Assembly (NCBI GenBank): GCA_900642245.1
Contig: CAAAJI010000293.1
Span: 21,533 to 43,272, forward strand
DNA length: 21,740 bases
Direction of reading: 5' to 3'
DNA from: Fragilaria radians
Lineage: Eukaryota > Bacillariophyta > Fragilariophyceae > Fragilariales > Fragilariaceae
Under the pieces are notes generated by a model, which was not told the origin of the DNA, searched no databases, and saw only the letters and a list, made by a program, of their open reading frames with translations. The position numbers and the translations under genes are program-made. Of the stretch, positions 18,966-21,740 are shown piece after piece. The number at the start of each line of letters is the position of its first letter. The first letter of the stretch is position 1.

Positions 18966-20336
18966 TTAAATCCAGCTTCTTGTAGGTTCCCAAATAGACC
19001 TTTGTTCCTTTGTGTGCAGTTGATCATTCTTGATCATTCTGTCTACACAAGGGTATCCGCATCCAAAGTCCTCAGAGTAGCAGTTTTGACGTGATGCCGT
19101 AATTTGACTTTTTCCGTCCTTGTCGCAAGGGAGAATGGTAGTTGAAGCACAATATTCCAAGTCAAGTGCCTTTAGTCGTTTATATTCAGTCATTTTTCTT
19201 TTAAAGTTTTCACGACCTAATACCCTGTCGATGGTCATATCTAGACTTTTATTGACAATCATATGCAGCAGCATATCTCCATAATTTTGTGCTATCCATG
19301 ACCTAGATTCTAGATATTCTTTGACTGCGGGGGAGACAAAAGCTTTTACCAGCTTGACACATTTTCCGTAGCTCCAAAGATAAGAGCTGCCGGCAACTTT
19401 GGAGCTGGATGATATTAAAACATCTGTCAGAGGTATTTGAAGTAACATACTCAGAATCACAAGAGATTCGTCCATCCGTTCGACAAGAGCTATGAATCCA
19501 TATGCTTCAATAATACGCTTCACTGATAGAACTACCCTTTCTGGACGTGTCACAACGGTCCGATTATCTTCTGTGCAGGCAGAGAATTCTGGTATGTCGC
19601 GAAGGGTGGTATATCGAACCTGGAAACCCCCTTGGCACGCCGAGAGTGATCCGAATTTGTGATGTACTCGTTGAAGGCCATCCAGAATAACATCATCGGA
19701 AGGTTGACGATTCTTTAATGATACATCCGTGAAGAAAATTCGGCTCAATGCTCGCTTAGTTGGATCTCGTATTGACGTCCAAAGAAAGGACTGGGCTGGA
19801 GGAGACTTTGCGTAAGTAGTTGCCAACCGATGATCATATTCGACACGACAATTATGTTTCTGATTACGACTTAACGTTTGATTTAAAATACGTAGAGTTA
19901 CAGCAGCTGCTGTTGATGATGCTGCTTTCGGTACCTTAACCATCAATAATCCATAATAGTCGTTTACCTCCAATCCAGTCGGTGGATTTGTCACACACCA
20001 TTGTGAAAATGAGGATATTGGGAATGCCCGAGCGAACTTATCTGCCAGTATTTCGAGACATGATCGTGATAGGCAGGTATCATTGGATCCCCCTTCTCGG
20101 ATAATGTCTGCTGCGATACGTTGCATAAACTTTTCTTCCTCGGGAGTGACCGCGTCAATAAAAAATGGGACTTCTTGATCCAAAACAGCGTCATTTGAAT
20201 TTGTCGTCACTATCCTTATAATGGTTTCTAAATATAACAGCAGAACGAGACATAGGAACACTTTCAATGGATTCTTGATCAAGATACGCCTTTTTACGCC
20301 ACAGATAAAAAGTTCATCAGTAATGATCAATACCAT
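18966..20336 (-). CDS. Sulfotransferase-like type II membrane protein (Sulfotransfer_2 style)
   Basis: The 456-residue frame starts at an ATG. A signal anchor lies at about 25-42 after a basic patch (KRRILIKNPLK), placing the enzyme in the Golgi lumen. The PAPS-binding 5' phosphosulfate loop is KVPKAASSTAAA (about 134-145). The 3' phosphate element is TSIRDPTKRALSRIFF (187-202), with the expected Arg and Ser. FIALVERMDESLVIL (281-295) fits the usual distal segment of carbohydrate sulfotransferases. A Cys-rich tail (about 396-431: CASTTILPC...NCYSEDFGCGYPCVDR) is typical of related stramenopile proteins as I remember them. By family it would move sulfate from PAPS to glycans; the acceptor is unknown. 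The last ~24 residues lie after a perfect 10-bp tandem duplication and may be out of the ancestral frame. Neighbouring GT61 is on the same strand about 2.3 kb away, separated by the transposon wreck. Confidence 0.78.
   Translation of the reverse strand: MVLIITDELFICGVKRRILIKNPLKVFLCLVLLLYLETIIRIVTTNSNDAVLDQEVPFFIDAVTPEEEKFMQRIAADIIREGGSNDTCLSRSCLEILADKFARAFPISSFSQWCVTNPPTGLEVNDYYGLLMVKVPKAASSTAAAVTLRILNQTLSRNQKHNCRVEYDHRLATTYAKSPPAQSFLWTSIRDPTKRALSRIFFTDVSLKNRQPSDDVILDGLQRVHHKFGSLSACQGGFQVRYTTLRDIPEFSACTEDNRTVVTRPERVVLSVKRIIEAYGFIALVERMDESLVILSMLLQIPLTDVLISSSSKVAGSSYLWSYGKCVKLVKAFVSPAVKEYLESRSWIAQNYGDMLLHMIVNKSLDMTIDRVLGRENFKRKMTEYKRLKALDLEYCASTTILPCDKDGKSQITASRQNCYSEDFGCGYPCVDRMIKNDQLHTKEQRSIWEPTRSWI
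19021..19040. repeat. Perfect 10-bp tandem duplication inside the sulfotransferase gene
   Basis: TGATCATTCT occurs twice in a row. It encodes part of RMIKNDQ near the C-terminus. Because 10 is not a multiple of three, gain or loss of one copy changes the reading frame of everything after it. Confidence 0.95.
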
Positions 20337-20472
20337 TTTTCAAAACGCAACATGCAACACATCGTTACCAGTACTGTGCTAATATCCTTGATGCAAAAAG
20401 AAAATTCTTCATGAAGGATTTTTTTCCAAAAATGATCCATTTTCAAAAGCCAACTATATCGTTGGTATTATC

Positions 20473-20781
20473 TTAGTTATAAACTGTAATTCTTTCTGTC
20501 GCCATGAATTCCTTGGAATCCATACAGAATTCACGGATTTTGTCAGGAGTGGCATCCTTTAGATTAGGATTTGTTTCATCACCTGCAAAACCATTCCTTC
20601 TGAAGTCTTAAATTTTCTCTGCCTGACCTATCTTGACTGAAGGATCAAGAAGCTTATCCACCAACTTATCCTTATGAACAAGTTCAAGAGACTTGACTAA
20701 ACATTTGGGAAGAAGCATTAAAACAAGATCTAATTCTTCACGAGAGTTCACAAACATCTCTGGAGAAGGGTCACAAAGTTC
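20473..20781 (-). pseudogene. Possible decayed coding fragment, unrecognised
   Basis: One minus-strand frame of 103 codons has a single internal TAA (20608-20610) and ends in TAA at 20473. The first part reads ELCDPSPEMFVNSREELDLV and continues LMLLPKCLVKSLELVHKDKL. The second reads DFRRNGFAGDETNPNLKDAT and continues PDKIREFCMDSKEFMATERI. The residue mix is protein-like, with amphipathic Leu/Lys helices. A TGA stands directly before it, and I see no start or splice context that makes it a live gene. It ends about 140 bp upstream of the sulfotransferase ATG, so it may instead be part of that gene's leader. Family unknown. Confidence 0.35.
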
Positions 20782-21390
20782 TCACTTAGAATAGTTCTAA
20801 AACTACACAAGACTAAAGAATATGAGTAATTTAAAATCGATTATAATTTATCCTTTTGTTATTTCAATATCTTGCCATAGAGCACTGCCTCTTTCCAATC
20901 TCTTCAGATTTCCAATGATATGATGAAATTGATATTAGACAAGCCTATTGAAGCCATCATTTTTACAGGCTTTAACTACAGTAAAGCTATCAAGAGATCA
21001 AAAAGACTTTTGGTAACAAGCGAAACAAAACATTTTTCAAACCTTAACAATAGAGCTGCTTTCTAGTTCTAAATCAATACTACTCCATGATGTCTATTGG
21101 TTTCCAATAAGTTAATGAACTTAAATTTAAACTGACATGACAAGTGCAAAAATGCTTTTCAAAGTTTCAGATTTATCTGCACATTGTCATTGTCTTTCAT
21201 CATTTAGGGAAAGATAAGTGAGCCTGTAGTAATAGGATTCTAATTTCCTTGTTACAAGAGAATTCTTGCTTTATCTTCTTTAATTTTTTGATATCATCTG
21301 TGCTTGCCTTCTTCGCTTGAATTTTAATTAATGAGAGTCTTCGACCTCATACACTCGTTTTGAGTATAATTCCATTAAATTTTGAAATAC
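20782..21390. other. AT-rich stretch with dense stops, no gene called
   Basis: About 0.6 kb. On the minus strand around 21180-21330 there is a short Lys-rich open stretch (for example KASTDDIKKLKKIKQEF) followed by stops. It could belong to the same decayed sequence as 20473-20781. Nothing here is long enough to call. Confidence 0.4.
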
Positions 21391-21400
21391 CGATTGCTAT

Positions 21401-21740
21401 GGGGGTTTAGCCCCGAGGAATAGGGAATTTCTTTTTTCCCCCGGTTGGATGACGTCTTTAACTCTAGATCTTTGTAATGTCAATCAATTTTTTGATTGCT
21501 TGTGGCAGCCTGATTTGCTATTCACGCCGTGATACAAAATCGGCTACCTTTTCCCATTCCCTTACTGCGATATAGGACTATGCGCCAATCTCTCGAACAT
21601 CATTTGAAATCCGTCTGCCGCTTGTTATTGGTTTTATTTGTCATTACAGACAACACGATTTACACCCATGCCAGTTGTTGAGATTACTCCTACAAAGTAA
21701 AAAGAATCCTACTCACAATCACAATTGCTATAGGTCTTAG
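21401..21740. other. Compositionally distinct right edge: possible promoter or LTR-like region
   Basis: The base composition changes here. GGGGG-TTTAG-CCCC can fold into a short GC hairpin at 21401-21414, followed by TTTTTTCCCCCGG, a CRE-like TGACGTC (21450-21456) and a perfect CAATCAA-TTTT-TTGATTG hairpin (21481-21498). Mixed-composition sequence continues to the edge. An ATG at 21669 opens only ten codons. It could be the promoter of a gene to the right or the start of another retroelement; I cannot decide. Confidence 0.35.

Noticed and set aside
1..21740. CRISPR arrays, tRNA or rRNA genes, bacterial operons or phage genes
   Set aside because: I looked for regularly spaced repeats and clover-leaf or rRNA-like stretches and saw none. 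The gene content and introns are eukaryotic.

Overview
The window is nuclear DNA of a unicellular eukaryote. The genes are widely spaced, monocistronic and on both strands. They encode eukaryote-only membrane-traffic and ER proteins, one gene carries GT-AG introns, and no bacterial gene organisation is visible. The DNA is AT-rich by eye. The best lineage guess is a diatom or related photosynthetic stramenopile. That rests on a decayed Ty1/copia element whose surviving peptides resemble the copia-type polyproteins I know from diatoms, plus secretory GT61 and PAPS-sulfotransferase-like proteins of a style common there. It is an inference from remembered family appearance, not from a search.

Layout. 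62-3895 (-) is a TMEM94-type orphan P-type ATPase. An intergenic stretch of about 1.3 kb separates it from the divergent SET/MYND lysine methyltransferase-like gene at 5221-6654 (+). A convergent 1 kb gap leads to the exocyst subunit Sec8/EXOC4 (7669-11324, -). Its three long open segments only make sense as one gene with introns of 65 and 78 bp, giving 1170 residues. A 1.5 kb divergent region with a possible small gene separates Sec8 from a membralin (TMEM259) homologue (12806-14434, +). A convergent gap holding a 53-bp tandem duplication follows. Then comes a GT61 glycosyltransferase (15217-16674, -), a wreck of a Ty1/copia retrotransposon (about 17220-18180, +) and a Sulfotransfer_2-like type II membrane protein (18966-20336, -). 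The last 1.4 kb has a decayed or fragmentary reading frame and a compositionally distinct, hairpin-rich stretch at the right edge.

Functional theme. Four of the six confident genes act in the secretory/endomembrane system: an ER P-type ATPase relative, an ERAD-linked membralin, a Golgi glycosyltransferase and a Golgi-type sulfotransferase. Sec8 acts at the exocytosis end of the same route. In an intron-poor eukaryote this is probably chance neighbourhood rather than co-regulation. I found no convincing new multi-gene system. The most worthwhile points are the intron-resolved Sec8 gene, the catalytically degenerate TMEM94-like ATPase, the frame-shifting 10-bp duplication at the end of the sulfotransferase gene, the copia wreck with a duplicated RT motif, and the possible unrecognised coding remnants at 12002-12211 and 20473-20781.
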